DNA of 45,749 nucleotides from a virus, in IMG/VR virus record IMGVR_UViG_3300011252_000669, positions 1 through 45,749 of that record. The stretch is one strand, 5' to 3'. A program made the position numbers and the translations under genes. Each line of letters opens with the position of its first letter. Within the stretch, counting starts at the first letter, position 1. The notes beneath the pieces were generated by a model. The model had not been told where the DNA came from. It saw only the letters and a list, made by a program, of their open reading frames with translations, and did no database searches. Of this stretch, positions 29,394 through 36,974 are shown piece by piece.

Positions 29394-29759
29394 TCACTTG
29401 AACCTGACGACACCTTGGTCTGTGGTGTAGAAGATTTCATCAAAAACGGCATCGCACCATGGAGTACATAACCTGCAGGGCCTGCTCATCCTCATCTCTC
29501 CCTCTCGGTTGAATCGGAAGTTGTATAAAGACAAACCGTCTTTCGGTCCTTTATACTTGAGCAATGCATCTAATTCGGAATGTACTTCATCATATCGGTA
29601 TCCGTACTTCTTAGCCAGGGGGTGAGTCTTGAATTGGTTCACCCCCACCGACTCTACGGCTCCCTTGCGGACGATCATCGACACATGCTTTTTCTGTCTG
29701 TCGATGTCCAGTGCCACTGGGAGGGCGATCTCAGTAAACTTTTCGACTCGCAGTCGCAT
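29394..29759 (-). CDS. Cytidine-deaminase-fold protein
   Basis: A 121-residue protein from the ATG at 29759. It has the zinc-deaminase signature: VNQFKTHPLAKKYGY, then VHSELDALLK (H60-S-E62) and about 30 residues later SRPCRLCTPW (PCxxC, C95 and C98). This supplies the His, Glu and two Cys of the CDA/dCMP deaminase superfamily; Ser replaces the usual Ala. Substrate unknown. It overlaps the adenine-deaminase-like gene by 29 nt and the tRNA genes follow. Confidence 0.65.
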   Translation of the reverse strand: MRLRVEKFTEIALPVALDIDRQKKHVSMIVRKGAVESVGVNQFKTHPLAKKYGYRYDEVHSELDALLKYKGPKDGLSLYNFRFNREGEMRMSRPCRLCTPWCDAVFDEIFYTTDQGVVRFK

Positions 29760-30753
29760 CGTCAATCAATCCCAAATAGTGATCCTTCATCTCGTCGTCG
29801 ATGAATGCAGACTTGAAGCTGTTCTTCGCCAGTTCAATGATATGATAGTCATCTAGATCGAATGCATCAGCAACTGCAATGTAGTTATCATTGATATACC
29901 CACCGAAATAGGAAGGATCATCTGAATGGATAGACACCATCACCCCCATTTCGAAAAGATCCATAATATTATGGTCTTCCATCTTGTCGAATACCTTCAG
30001 CTTAACGTTGGATAGAGGACAAATAGTGAGAGGAATCTGGTGCTTAGCAAGATAATTGACCAGAGGAAAATCATCAGAGCACCTCACACCGTGGTCAATC
30101 CTTTCAGCACCAAGGTCGTTCAGAGCACTCCAAACGTATCCAGCAGGACCTTCTTCTCCCGCATGAGCAACGCAGGAGTATCCTTCTTCTTTCGCCTTCT
30201 GAAATACTTCAATGAAATCGTGTGGTGGATTGTCCATCTCGGAAGAGTCCAAACCCACTCCATAGATCGTATCTCTGAACGGAAGAGACTTATGAAGAGT
30301 CTCCATAGCATCCGATGCTGGAAGGTGCCTCAAGAAACACATAATCAGCTTGGTATCAAGACCATAGGTCGCCGCAGCCTCTTCACAAGCACTGTTGATA
30401 CCATTTACGACAGTCTCGATCTCCACCCCACGGGCGGTGTGAGTCTGCGGATCGAAGAAGATCTCTGCATATCTGACATTGTTCAGATGAGCCTTAGCAA
30501 GATAGGCACGGGTCAGTTCATAAAAATCCGATTCATCACACAAGACACTAGCACCCGCATAGTAGATGTCTAGGAATGATTGCAGATCAGAGAAATTATA
30601 TGCCCTTCTTGCTTCTTCTGGAGTCTTGTATGGGATCGAAATCCCATTCTTTTCTGCCAGTCTAATCATCATCTCGGGTTCAAGTGTACCCTCAATGTGT
30701 ACGTGTAACTCCGCTTTGGGCAAAGAGTAAATGAGTTCGTTTCGGTCTTTCAT
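29731..30753 (-). CDS. Adenine/adenosine deaminase
   Basis: A 340-residue protein from the ATG at 30753 (GGAG 6 nt upstream), chosen over 30765. Metal and catalytic motifs are intact: ELHVHIEGTLEPEM, CVAHAGEEGP, IDHGVRC, LTICPLSNVKL, VSIHSDDPSYFGGY. The NVRYAEIFFDPQTHTARGVE stretch is typical of the bacterial and fungal adenine deaminase branch rather than classical adenosine deaminase. Predicted reaction: adenine (or adenosine) plus water to hypoxanthine (or inosine) plus ammonia. Paired with a CDA-fold gene. Confidence 0.88.
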   Translation of the reverse strand: MKDRNELIYSLPKAELHVHIEGTLEPEMMIRLAEKNGISIPYKTPEEARRAYNFSDLQSFLDIYYAGASVLCDESDFYELTRAYLAKAHLNNVRYAEIFFDPQTHTARGVEIETVVNGINSACEEAAATYGLDTKLIMCFLRHLPASDAMETLHKSLPFRDTIYGVGLDSSEMDNPPHDFIEVFQKAKEEGYSCVAHAGEEGPAGYVWSALNDLGAERIDHGVRCSDDFPLVNYLAKHQIPLTICPLSNVKLKVFDKMEDHNIMDLFEMGVMVSIHSDDPSYFGGYINDNYIAVADAFDLDDYHIIELAKNSFKSAFIDDEMKDHYLGLIDDATASRKVY

Positions 30754-30773
30754 GAAGTTCTCCATAATGTAAA

Positions 30774-30847
30774 CATGCCTGATAGGACTCGAACCTATGA
30801 CCTGCTGATTAGAAGTCAGCTGCTCTATCCAACTGAGCTACAGGCAC
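30774..30847 (-). tRNA. tRNA-Arg (UCU)
   Basis: Cloverleaf on the minus strand: acceptor GTGCCTG/CAGGCAT (one G-U at the end), D-arm TAGCTCAGTTGGATAGAGC, anticodon loop CTTCTAA (TCT), T-arm GGTTCGAGTCC. No encoded CCA. It would read AGA codons. Confidence 0.93.
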
Positions 30848-30859
30848 ATGATTCAGATA

Positions 30860-31186
30860 TCAGTTCCCACCGATGATTCCGATGGGACCAGTGGCGACGG
30901 GCTTCTGCTTGGTTGGGGTAACCAGTCCGCTCCCGAAAGATGAATTGTACTGATTCTTCATCTCGTCGCTGGGATCAAGCACAGTCATGACAAACTGCTC
31001 ATCGATGGAGATGCCAGTCTCCCATGTGTCGGCATAGGGGGTATAGGGCATTGCACCAAAACCGTTCTGGGTGACAACAATCACACATGGGGACTTGAGC
31101 ACGTGGGTCCCAGTTGTGTCATGGAACTCGTGCTTACAAATGATGTCCTCTTGGGTGGACAACTTGACCAGCTTAATATCATTCAT
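30860..31186 (-). CDS. LSm-like phage protein
   Basis: A 108-residue protein (MNDIKLVKLSTQEDIICKHE...) with strand pattern THVLKSPCVIVVTQNGFGAM, EQFVMTVLDPSDEMKNQYNS and a disordered C-terminal tail (TPTKQKPVATGPIGIIGGN). The beta pattern and the E/MKNxYNSxFGSG ending match small Sm-like proteins of T4-type phages. An RNA-binding role is known for the fold but not for this protein. TGATG overlap with the upstream gene. Confidence 0.6.
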   Translation of the reverse strand: MNDIKLVKLSTQEDIICKHEFHDTTGTHVLKSPCVIVVTQNGFGAMPYTPYADTWETGISIDEQFVMTVLDPSDEMKNQYNSSFGSGLVTPTKQKPVATGPIGIIGGN

Positions 31187-31332
31187 GATGAATTCTTCTT
31201 TCCTTTGAGATTCGGTTTAATCTTCTTACCGAAGATCTTGTTATAATTTTCTCGATATTTTTCCATATCGATCTTTCTTGGACTGTCGCCCTTCCCAGCA
31301 GAGTGGACCCTACGATTTCCCTTTGAGGACAT
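31183..31332 (-). CDS. Small basic conserved phage protein
   Basis: A 49-residue protein from the ATG at 31332 (MSSKGNRRVHSAGKGDSPRK, then YRENYNKIFGKK). This resembles the very short basic proteins of many phages that carry GxGSKxR and NYDKIFGK motifs; role unknown. It starts inside the endolysin 3' end and overlaps the next gene by 4 nt. Confidence 0.6.
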   Translation of the reverse strand: MSSKGNRRVHSAGKGDSPRKIDMEKYRENYNKIFGKKIKPNLKGKKNSS

Positions 31333-31735
31333 TCTGCACCTTCTTCCAATACTTAACGGTTGCAGTTTTATTATATCCGTTAGGCCCACCGTTGTGAATC
31401 CTTGCACGATCTTGATCAGTGACAGGACGGCCTAGCCTTCTTTGGATGGCATATCTTGCCATGTAAGCACGGACAATCTTCTCTGAGTACCCCTTATATA
31501 GGCAATCCCGATAAGACCCGCCGATCGATCGGTCGTACTCTACCGCGTCCTTCCAGTAGGCGTACCAGATCTGATAAGGACCAATCGCCTTGCCTCCATC
31601 CCCCACCGCTCCCTCGGTGCAGTTAGACTCCACCTGACAGATAGCAGACAAAAAACGATCTGTAATCTTGGCGGTCGATGTATAATAACAGGTAGTCGCA
31701 CACATGGCGGTTGCCAAAACAACTTGAGTGATCAT
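31310..31735 (-). CDS. Lysozyme-like endolysin with N-terminal signal/anchor
   Basis: A 141-residue protein. Residues 1-22 form a hydrophobic signal-like segment (MITQVVLATAMCATTCYYTS). Then FLSAICQVESNCTEGAVGDG, AIGPYQIWYAYWKDAV, IVRAYMARYA and RIHNGGPNGYN follow. This is the pattern of lysozyme-like murein hydrolases with the candidate catalytic Glu in QVESN. Several Cys could form disulfides outside the cytoplasm. The signal-like start suggests export. AAGGA lies 7 nt before the ATG. Confidence 0.7.
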   Translation of the reverse strand: MITQVVLATAMCATTCYYTSTAKITDRFLSAICQVESNCTEGAVGDGGKAIGPYQIWYAYWKDAVEYDRSIGGSYRDCLYKGYSEKIVRAYMARYAIQRRLGRPVTDQDRARIHNGGPNGYNKTATVKYWKKVQNVLKGKS

Positions 31736-31836
31736 AGTCTAGTCCTTGATCTTTCAACACAGTTCATACAAACTACCCACCACATGATGAGCAGACGGGC
31801 TGTCATCATCCAAACCTCTAGCGGTTCAGACTCCAT
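31732..31836 (-). CDS. Possible micro membrane protein upstream of endolysin (34 aa)
   Basis: A 34-codon frame (MESEPLEVWMMTARLLIMWW...) that overlaps the end of the CobT-like gene and the start of the endolysin gene (ATGA). It has one membrane helix and a basic C-terminus (CVERSRTRL). Position directly before the endolysin makes a holin-like role conceivable, but this is only positional. Confidence 0.4.
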   Translation of the reverse strand: MESEPLEVWMMTARLLIMWWVVCMNCVERSRTRL

Positions 31837-34084
31837 GACCACAGATCCTGTCGACGAAGATGTCCATGATCTTCGTCAGGCCCTTCTTCTTCTTCGCTTC
31901 TCGGATCATCGCATTCGCCACGACCCGACTGTTCGAACCGACTTGGACATCATCTAGGCCCTTGATCTTCTTGTTTCCTTCTGCCATCATCACGATGTAC
32001 TCGGAGTACCCTCTGGCATCACCGCATGAGATTGCACCTTCGTTCTTGAGACTTTCGCACTTCTTCTCAAATGACTTGCTATCTCCCTGATCAGGAATGG
32101 CACTGGCATAATACTTACCTTCGGTGAGGTAGATCCCGATCACAGGAGCACCAGTCTCATGTCGCAACCACCTGAAAAACGATTCAGTGTTGTAAGCATA
32201 AGCATCTTCGCTTTCGAACAGGGTACCGTCATGAGACTTGAGGATCCTTTGATTGTTGTAATCAATGCTGGACCATGATTTTCCATCCCAAGAATCCTTC
32301 TGGAGAGGACCAGCTCCACTGCAACCGTCGGTGAGGAAGACAGTATTCACCACCTGAACCCCGTGCTTAGACTTGAAGTCGATTACCACTTGACGAGCGG
32401 CGGTGATGGCATCATCGAGAGGAGTACCACCAAGGTGCATTCGGGGATTAGTGATACCCCAGGCCTTCATGTGATTGTAATCCTGCATCATCCCTTCAGA
32501 GAAAAGGTAGGTGAAGCACTCGATCCAGTCGGACCGCTTGAGATCAGAGCTGAGCATGTTCACCAGATGAAGGCTTTCACAGCACTTGACATCGCCGACC
32601 TTCGGACTTTTGTGCATCTCCCTGTGGGCATCACTATCCCATCGAACATCGAACTTGGCATTTCGACTTGCCCACCCAGACGATCGGTGAGACCACGCAT
32701 TGGTGAAGGCATAGACATCGAACGGGATATTCACCTTCTTACAAAACATTGCAAGGACCAACAACTGCTTGACCGTATCGAAAATGTTCGGGGACATCGA
32801 ACCAGACCAGTCGACGAACATCACCAGGCCGTGACTCTGACCATCTTCTACAGTGGATGACTTCAGGAAGATGTCCTCGGACCAGCGATAGTTGATCATC
32901 TTGATCGTATCAAGAATGCCAGTATCCGAGGACATTACCCTCTTCGATTCTTCTGCAGCCTTCCGCATTTCGAATCGCTTGACCATATTGCCCACAATCT
33001 TCTGTGATTCCTTTTGGAAATCCAAGGCAGCCTTCAAGCATCGGATGTACTTGTCTTCGGGAAAACTACACTGCCGATAGGTATTCAGGAAATCCTGGGC
33101 CGAAACAATGATATTCGACAAGTCGATCTGGTTCGGGACGGTCACATACTCCCGATTTCTCGTCCTAGATCCAGGGCTCTTCGCCATATCCTTGAGATTG
33201 TCAGCGAGTGCAGACTGAGTCATGGATTCTTCTGGCAGTGGACCATTGCTAGAACCAGAGCTGGACGGTCCAGAGGAATCATCCTTCTCGTCGCCATCAC
33301 CATCGGTTTCAGTAGAAGGCTCAGATCCTTCATCAGCGGGGTCGGATCCACTGGGGCTCTCACCTTCTCCGTCATCCTCATCTGAATCATCTTCACCACC
33401 ATTAGCAGAACCATTGCCGCTGTCGGATTCAGCCTGCTGGTCACCTTCGGGATCGGCAATGCCAGACTGATTTTCATCAGTCTCATCCTCTTGCTTGGAT
33501 GCAGAGTAGTTCATCAAGGTGACAGCGGTATCGATGACTTCGTCGAAATCTTCACATTCGTCGACCATGGTTACCAAATCCGACTCTTCACTGGTGAATG
33601 GGATCTGCAGCATGGTTCCGACCTTGAAGTGGAGATTCACTCGGTCGATGAAAGACAATTCGCCGAGATCATCGATTCCCGCGACTCCGAAGAAATCACG
33701 TTCGAGCAGCTCGTTGTATGCGGATCGGAAATCGCGACGGAGGCCTGGGAATCGAGACTGGATGTCCTTCTCGATTCGAGCATCTTCGACCACGTTCAGG
33801 TAATCCATCCGAGTACTCTTGGGGATACTATCGGTGGGGTCCATGTCGTCGAGGACCTTTTCCAGATCCACATCGGGGGTGAACAGTGCGTGTCCGACTT
33901 CATGACCGACCAGCATGTCGTAGAGGCTGTTGCTGGCATTCTCCCAGATGGGGAGAGTCAAGGTACGGGACTCGGTGTTGAACATCGCGGTATGCACTGG
34001 CTGGTGCTCCACAGTGATATCCTCGGTCGCCAGCAGCTTTGCCAGCAGACTCTTTGCCTCGGTATTGATCGTAGTAGTGTTCAT
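31826..34084 (-). CDS. cobT: CobT-like VWA protein with HExxH
   Basis: A 752-residue protein from the ATG at 34084, which is leaderless at the promoter 34091-34119; the upstream extension to 34231 is not coding. Residues 55-70 contain LVGHEVGHALFTP (HExxH). About residues 240-330 are acidic Ser/Gly/Asp/Glu-rich linker. The C-terminal part holds a VWA domain with MIDAS DWSGSMS and VFLTDGCSG. This layout is that of CobT-like partners of MoxR/CobS ATPases; the ATPase lies at 8783-10156. Cobaltochelatase function would need CobN, not seen here. Confidence 0.75.
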   Translation of the reverse strand: MNTTTINTEAKSLLAKLLATEDITVEHQPVHTAMFNTESRTLTLPIWENASNSLYDMLVGHEVGHALFTPDVDLEKVLDDMDPTDSIPKSTRMDYLNVVEDARIEKDIQSRFPGLRRDFRSAYNELLERDFFGVAGIDDLGELSFIDRVNLHFKVGTMLQIPFTSEESDLVTMVDECEDFDEVIDTAVTLMNYSASKQEDETDENQSGIADPEGDQQAESDSGNGSANGGEDDSDEDDGEGESPSGSDPADEGSEPSTETDGDGDEKDDSSGPSSSGSSNGPLPEESMTQSALADNLKDMAKSPGSRTRNREYVTVPNQIDLSNIIVSAQDFLNTYRQCSFPEDKYIRCLKAALDFQKESQKIVGNMVKRFEMRKAAEESKRVMSSDTGILDTIKMINYRWSEDIFLKSSTVEDGQSHGLVMFVDWSGSMSPNIFDTVKQLLVLAMFCKKVNIPFDVYAFTNAWSHRSSGWASRNAKFDVRWDSDAHREMHKSPKVGDVKCCESLHLVNMLSSDLKRSDWIECFTYLFSEGMMQDYNHMKAWGITNPRMHLGGTPLDDAITAARQVVIDFKSKHGVQVVNTVFLTDGCSGAGPLQKDSWDGKSWSSIDYNNQRILKSHDGTLFESEDAYAYNTESFFRWLRHETGAPVIGIYLTEGKYYASAIPDQGDSKSFEKKCESLKNEGAISCGDARGYSEYIVMMAEGNKKIKGLDDVQVGSNSRVVANAMIREAKKKKGLTKIMDIFVDRICGHGV

Positions 34085-34090
34085 CCACCC

Positions 34091-34119
34091 ATTGTACCAG
34101 AAAGGCGTCCTCGTGTCAA
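34091..34119 (-). promoter_or_regulatory. Sigma70-type promoter, leaderless start
   Basis: TTGACA (34114-34119), 17-nt spacer ending CTGG, TACAAT (34091-34096), then GGGTGG and the ATG at 34084. Predicted +1 coincides with the A of that ATG. Confidence 0.8.
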
Positions 34120-34138
34120 TTCGGTCAAAAGTATAAAA

Positions 34139-34251
34139 GCAAACCCCCTTCCTGGTATTCGGAAGGGGGTTTGCGTTTGTGGATGAACTGTGGATGAGTT
34201 GTGAATGGCATTGAGACTGGGTCTCAATCAAGTTAGGTGCCTGTTAGGGTC
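34139..34251. repeat. Composite intergenic module, copy C
   Basis: A perfect 14-bp stem (34139-34152 with 34161-34174, C-rich arm) with an 8-nt loop. TGTGGATGA at 34178-34186 and 34189-34197, with a degenerate third copy (TGTGAATGG) at the same 11-nt spacing. ATTGAGAC/GTCTCAAT inverted repeat (34210-34228). GTTAGG units from 34232 to the RNR stop at 34250. Order of the last two parts is swapped relative to copies A and B. Confidence 0.75.
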
Positions 34252-36187
34252 AATCTTCCGAGGTCAGATCGACCACTTCACAGGATCCAGCGGAGCAGGC
34301 CAGAGTCTGAGATCCAGCAGTGTTGTCTTCCTTCTCATAGGTCGACAACTCCGACCAATCTACATCTTGGGGCATCTTCTCCACAAGACCATTGTACTCC
34401 TCGATTGTGCAATCCTGGTAAGGTGCCTGCTTATAAGAGTGATCACTGAAGGGCAAGAATGAAACACCAGCAACCTCGTCGAAATGATCATAAACCCAAG
34501 CACCAACATCCAACCATTCATGCTCCTTGACTGAGATAGTCACCGAAGGCTTATGCTCACACCAGTGCTTCTGATAGGTCAACCACAATTCCAGCTGCTC
34601 GATCGCACTCATATCCTTCCTGAATACTGCATCTTCAGGAGACTTGATTGGGAAAGAAAAGACCATGGTGGTATCTGGTTTCATAGCACATTTTTCGTGT
34701 GGGAATCCCTTATCAATCATGAAAGAGCACAGAGGATCCCTAGTAGAAGCACGGACTGTGCGAATGTAATAGGGGTTGTGTCGTGCATGGATGCCTGATG
34801 CTGAGTCTACTAACTGGGACACAGTGCCAGAAGGCTTGACGCATGTGATTGAGGCAGACTGACTGATTCCCAGCCTGCTGCACCATTCCTTGTTGGTAGA
34901 AACAGCAGCCTTCTTCAGTTTGGCAAGCAAGTCTGGTAGACCTCCATTATTGTCCTTGCCGTTAAGTAGATTATTGTCCATGATCCCAGTAATTGAAACT
35001 CCCAGGAGTCTTTCTTCTTCACAGTTCTTCTTCCATTCTGCAGATAGATACCTGAAGTCGGTGAGAGTAGATTGCCACGTACCAATGATCGTGGCGACTC
35101 TGACCTTCCGAAGCATATCTTCTTCTGTGTCCCCTTCTCTGGCGACGATCTCAGACAAGTTGCAAAATTCCCGATCCCTAAGGATAATCTCAGAGCAGGG
35201 GTTGGTACCGAAATCATGATCGGGGTCTCTTCTTCCATTCTCTGCCACAGTCTTCTTGGCACTCTCTCTGTTGAAGATTCCTCTTTCCCCGCTCTTGGAT
35301 TCGTAGAGGGACAACCATTCCTGCATGAAAGTACCGACTTCAGGCTTGGACTTGTAGCATACCGAGTTGTTGGACAGTGCTCGCTGGGGATCGATGACCC
35401 ACCATTGCCCACTCTTTGCCCCACGCATTCTTTCATCCGTAAGGGAAGAAAGGGAAATTAGAGCAGCACGACGAACACCACCGACCACGACGATCTCTGC
35501 AATCTTACATACTTGGTCGTGACATTCTAGCGAAGTCATCTTTCTACCAGCGGCCTTCTTGAAGTTATCAACCGTGAATCTGAACATCTCATCGAGAGAT
35601 TCTGGTCCAGAAGAGCGACCACCGAAAGTCTTTAGTCTGGAACCAGAAGGTCGGACCTTGGAAAGATCCCACTTCGGTACCTGCCCAGTGATCAGAAGGG
35701 AGATCAGTTCACGAAGTGCCTTACACCATCCGATCCTGCTGTCTTGCACAACAATCGTGGTGTCAGATTCAGTGAACTCTTCTGCGATAGTTGGAAGCTT
35801 AGCGACGTATTCTCTTTCAACACTGAAACCCACACCAGTTCCACACATCAGAACATACAACACTTCATCGAATGCTCTAACCCTGTTGATTTTAAGATAG
35901 GAGCAGTTGTATCCAGAAACCATATCCTTACGCAACGCCTTACCAGCAGTCATTAAACATCGCATACTGGGCATGACTTCAAGGTTGATAATAGCATCTC
36001 TGACTTCATTTTCAATGCCAGAACCCATTTTATACCCCAGAGTTCTTTCTAGGTGTCCCTTGAAGAAACCGATATATCTGTCTACGGTCTCACCCCAGCT
36101 TTCTCGCTTACCGAGGTCGTCCAACCACCTGGAGTATCTGGACAAGTGGATAAAGGTCTGATAGGGTGTGGGCAGTTCTTCGTTCAT
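34250..36187 (-). CDS. nrdJ: Adenosylcobalamin-dependent class II ribonucleotide reductase
   Basis: A 645-residue protein. Motifs: MPSMRCLMTAGKAL, GYNCSYLKINRVRAF, MCGTGVGFSVE, ETNPCSEI-type FGTNPCSEIILRDREFCNL, KPSGTVSQLVDSASGIHARH, and a C-terminal CSAGSCEV redox pair. This is the monomeric class II (RTPR-like) type that needs coenzyme B12. It supplies dNTPs for replication. It is close to ThyX and dUTPase and begins the block upstream of intergenic module C. Confidence 0.9.
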   Translation of the reverse strand: MNEELPTPYQTFIHLSRYSRWLDDLGKRESWGETVDRYIGFFKGHLERTLGYKMGSGIENEVRDAIINLEVMPSMRCLMTAGKALRKDMVSGYNCSYLKINRVRAFDEVLYVLMCGTGVGFSVEREYVAKLPTIAEEFTESDTTIVVQDSRIGWCKALRELISLLITGQVPKWDLSKVRPSGSRLKTFGGRSSGPESLDEMFRFTVDNFKKAAGRKMTSLECHDQVCKIAEIVVVGGVRRAALISLSSLTDERMRGAKSGQWWVIDPQRALSNNSVCYKSKPEVGTFMQEWLSLYESKSGERGIFNRESAKKTVAENGRRDPDHDFGTNPCSEIILRDREFCNLSEIVAREGDTEEDMLRKVRVATIIGTWQSTLTDFRYLSAEWKKNCEEERLLGVSITGIMDNNLLNGKDNNGGLPDLLAKLKKAAVSTNKEWCSRLGISQSASITCVKPSGTVSQLVDSASGIHARHNPYYIRTVRASTRDPLCSFMIDKGFPHEKCAMKPDTTMVFSFPIKSPEDAVFRKDMSAIEQLELWLTYQKHWCEHKPSVTISVKEHEWLDVGAWVYDHFDEVAGVSFLPFSDHSYKQAPYQDCTIEEYNGLVEKMPQDVDWSELSTYEKEDNTAGSQTLACSAGSCEVVDLTSED

Positions 36188-36236
36188 CTGATATAATTCC
36201 TTTTATGTAAAAACGCATCTCTATGTATAGTCCTGA

Positions 36237-36974
36237 TCAACCCTTGGCAAGATATTTTGAAGACCAAGGAAAAAGGCCTTCCATCACGCCTGAAATAGCA
36301 ATGGCATACTGCCTTATCTCCCACTGTGCATGGTCATCAATCCTCTGACTGATGAACCTCATATAAGCGGCTAGACTTCCAGTCCAGAACCATTCGGTGA
36401 ACATTCCTTGGGGAAGAACAAATCTTGCCTGTTCTGGTGCCACGCCCTGTTCCAAAAGCTGGTTGTATGTATAAATTGCAGATCTGATTGTGTTGTCAAA
36501 TACCTGCTGGGTCTCATTGTCTACATCAATAAAATCTTCACTGCCCTGTTTAGCACCGTTTGTGGGTCTACCTCTCCACTTGGGACGATAGAATTCGGGA
36601 TCAAAAGAGACATATCTTCTGCTAATTTCGTTTTCCACAAATCCCTGCTTGTGCTTGAAGAATTGGGTTCTGATAGAGACTGGTGCCTTAATCCTCAGAG
36701 TCACTTGAGGATGTGCGAAAGGCGTCCAATGTCCATGTTCTGCAAGGTATTTGAGTAATTTTCGGTCTTTCTTACTCAGGACATTTAGATCCTCTGCGTG
36801 GTAGGTGGACCCGCTCTCTTTCAGTCGGGACTTAGCATCCTCATCTACATCCCATTCGGTCTCTTTCGCAAATGACACCCTGGCGGCATTACAGACCGTG
36901 AGGTCAGAACCCATGCTATCTACCAGTTGAACAAAACCGCCCTCTACCCCACCAATTTCGATCGGTTCTTTCAT
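36237..36974 (-). CDS. thyX: Flavin-dependent thymidylate synthase ThyX
   Basis: A 245-residue protein started at the ATG at 36974, an ATGA overlap with the GlnII stop. It has HWTPFAHPQVTLRIKAPVSI, then FFKHKQGFVENEISRRYVSF, the ThyX signature (RHRxxSxNExSxRY type) with KHK in place of RHR, as in some phage ThyX. PEQARFVLPQGMFTEWFWTG and SLAAYMRFISQR also fit. It methylates dUMP to dTMP using flavin and folate. Expected length for the family. Confidence 0.88.
   Translation of the reverse strand: MKEPIEIGGVEGGFVQLVDSMGSDLTVCNAARVSFAKETEWDVDEDAKSRLKESGSTYHAEDLNVLSKKDRKLLKYLAEHGHWTPFAHPQVTLRIKAPVSIRTQFFKHKQGFVENEISRRYVSFDPEFYRPKWRGRPTNGAKQGSEDFIDVDNETQQVFDNTIRSAIYTYNQLLEQGVAPEQARFVLPQGMFTEWFWTGSLAAYMRFISQRIDDHAQWEIRQYAIAISGVMEGLFPWSSKYLAKG

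Noticed and set aside
33491-34186. 231-codon plus-strand frame opposite the CobT-like gene
   Set aside because: It runs through the promoter and module region and is a shadow of the VWA gene; no motif.
34085-34231. N-terminal extension of the CobT-like protein up to 34231
   Set aside because: The extension spans the promoter, the hairpin and the 9-mers of module C; the ATG at 34084 matches the predicted transcription start.
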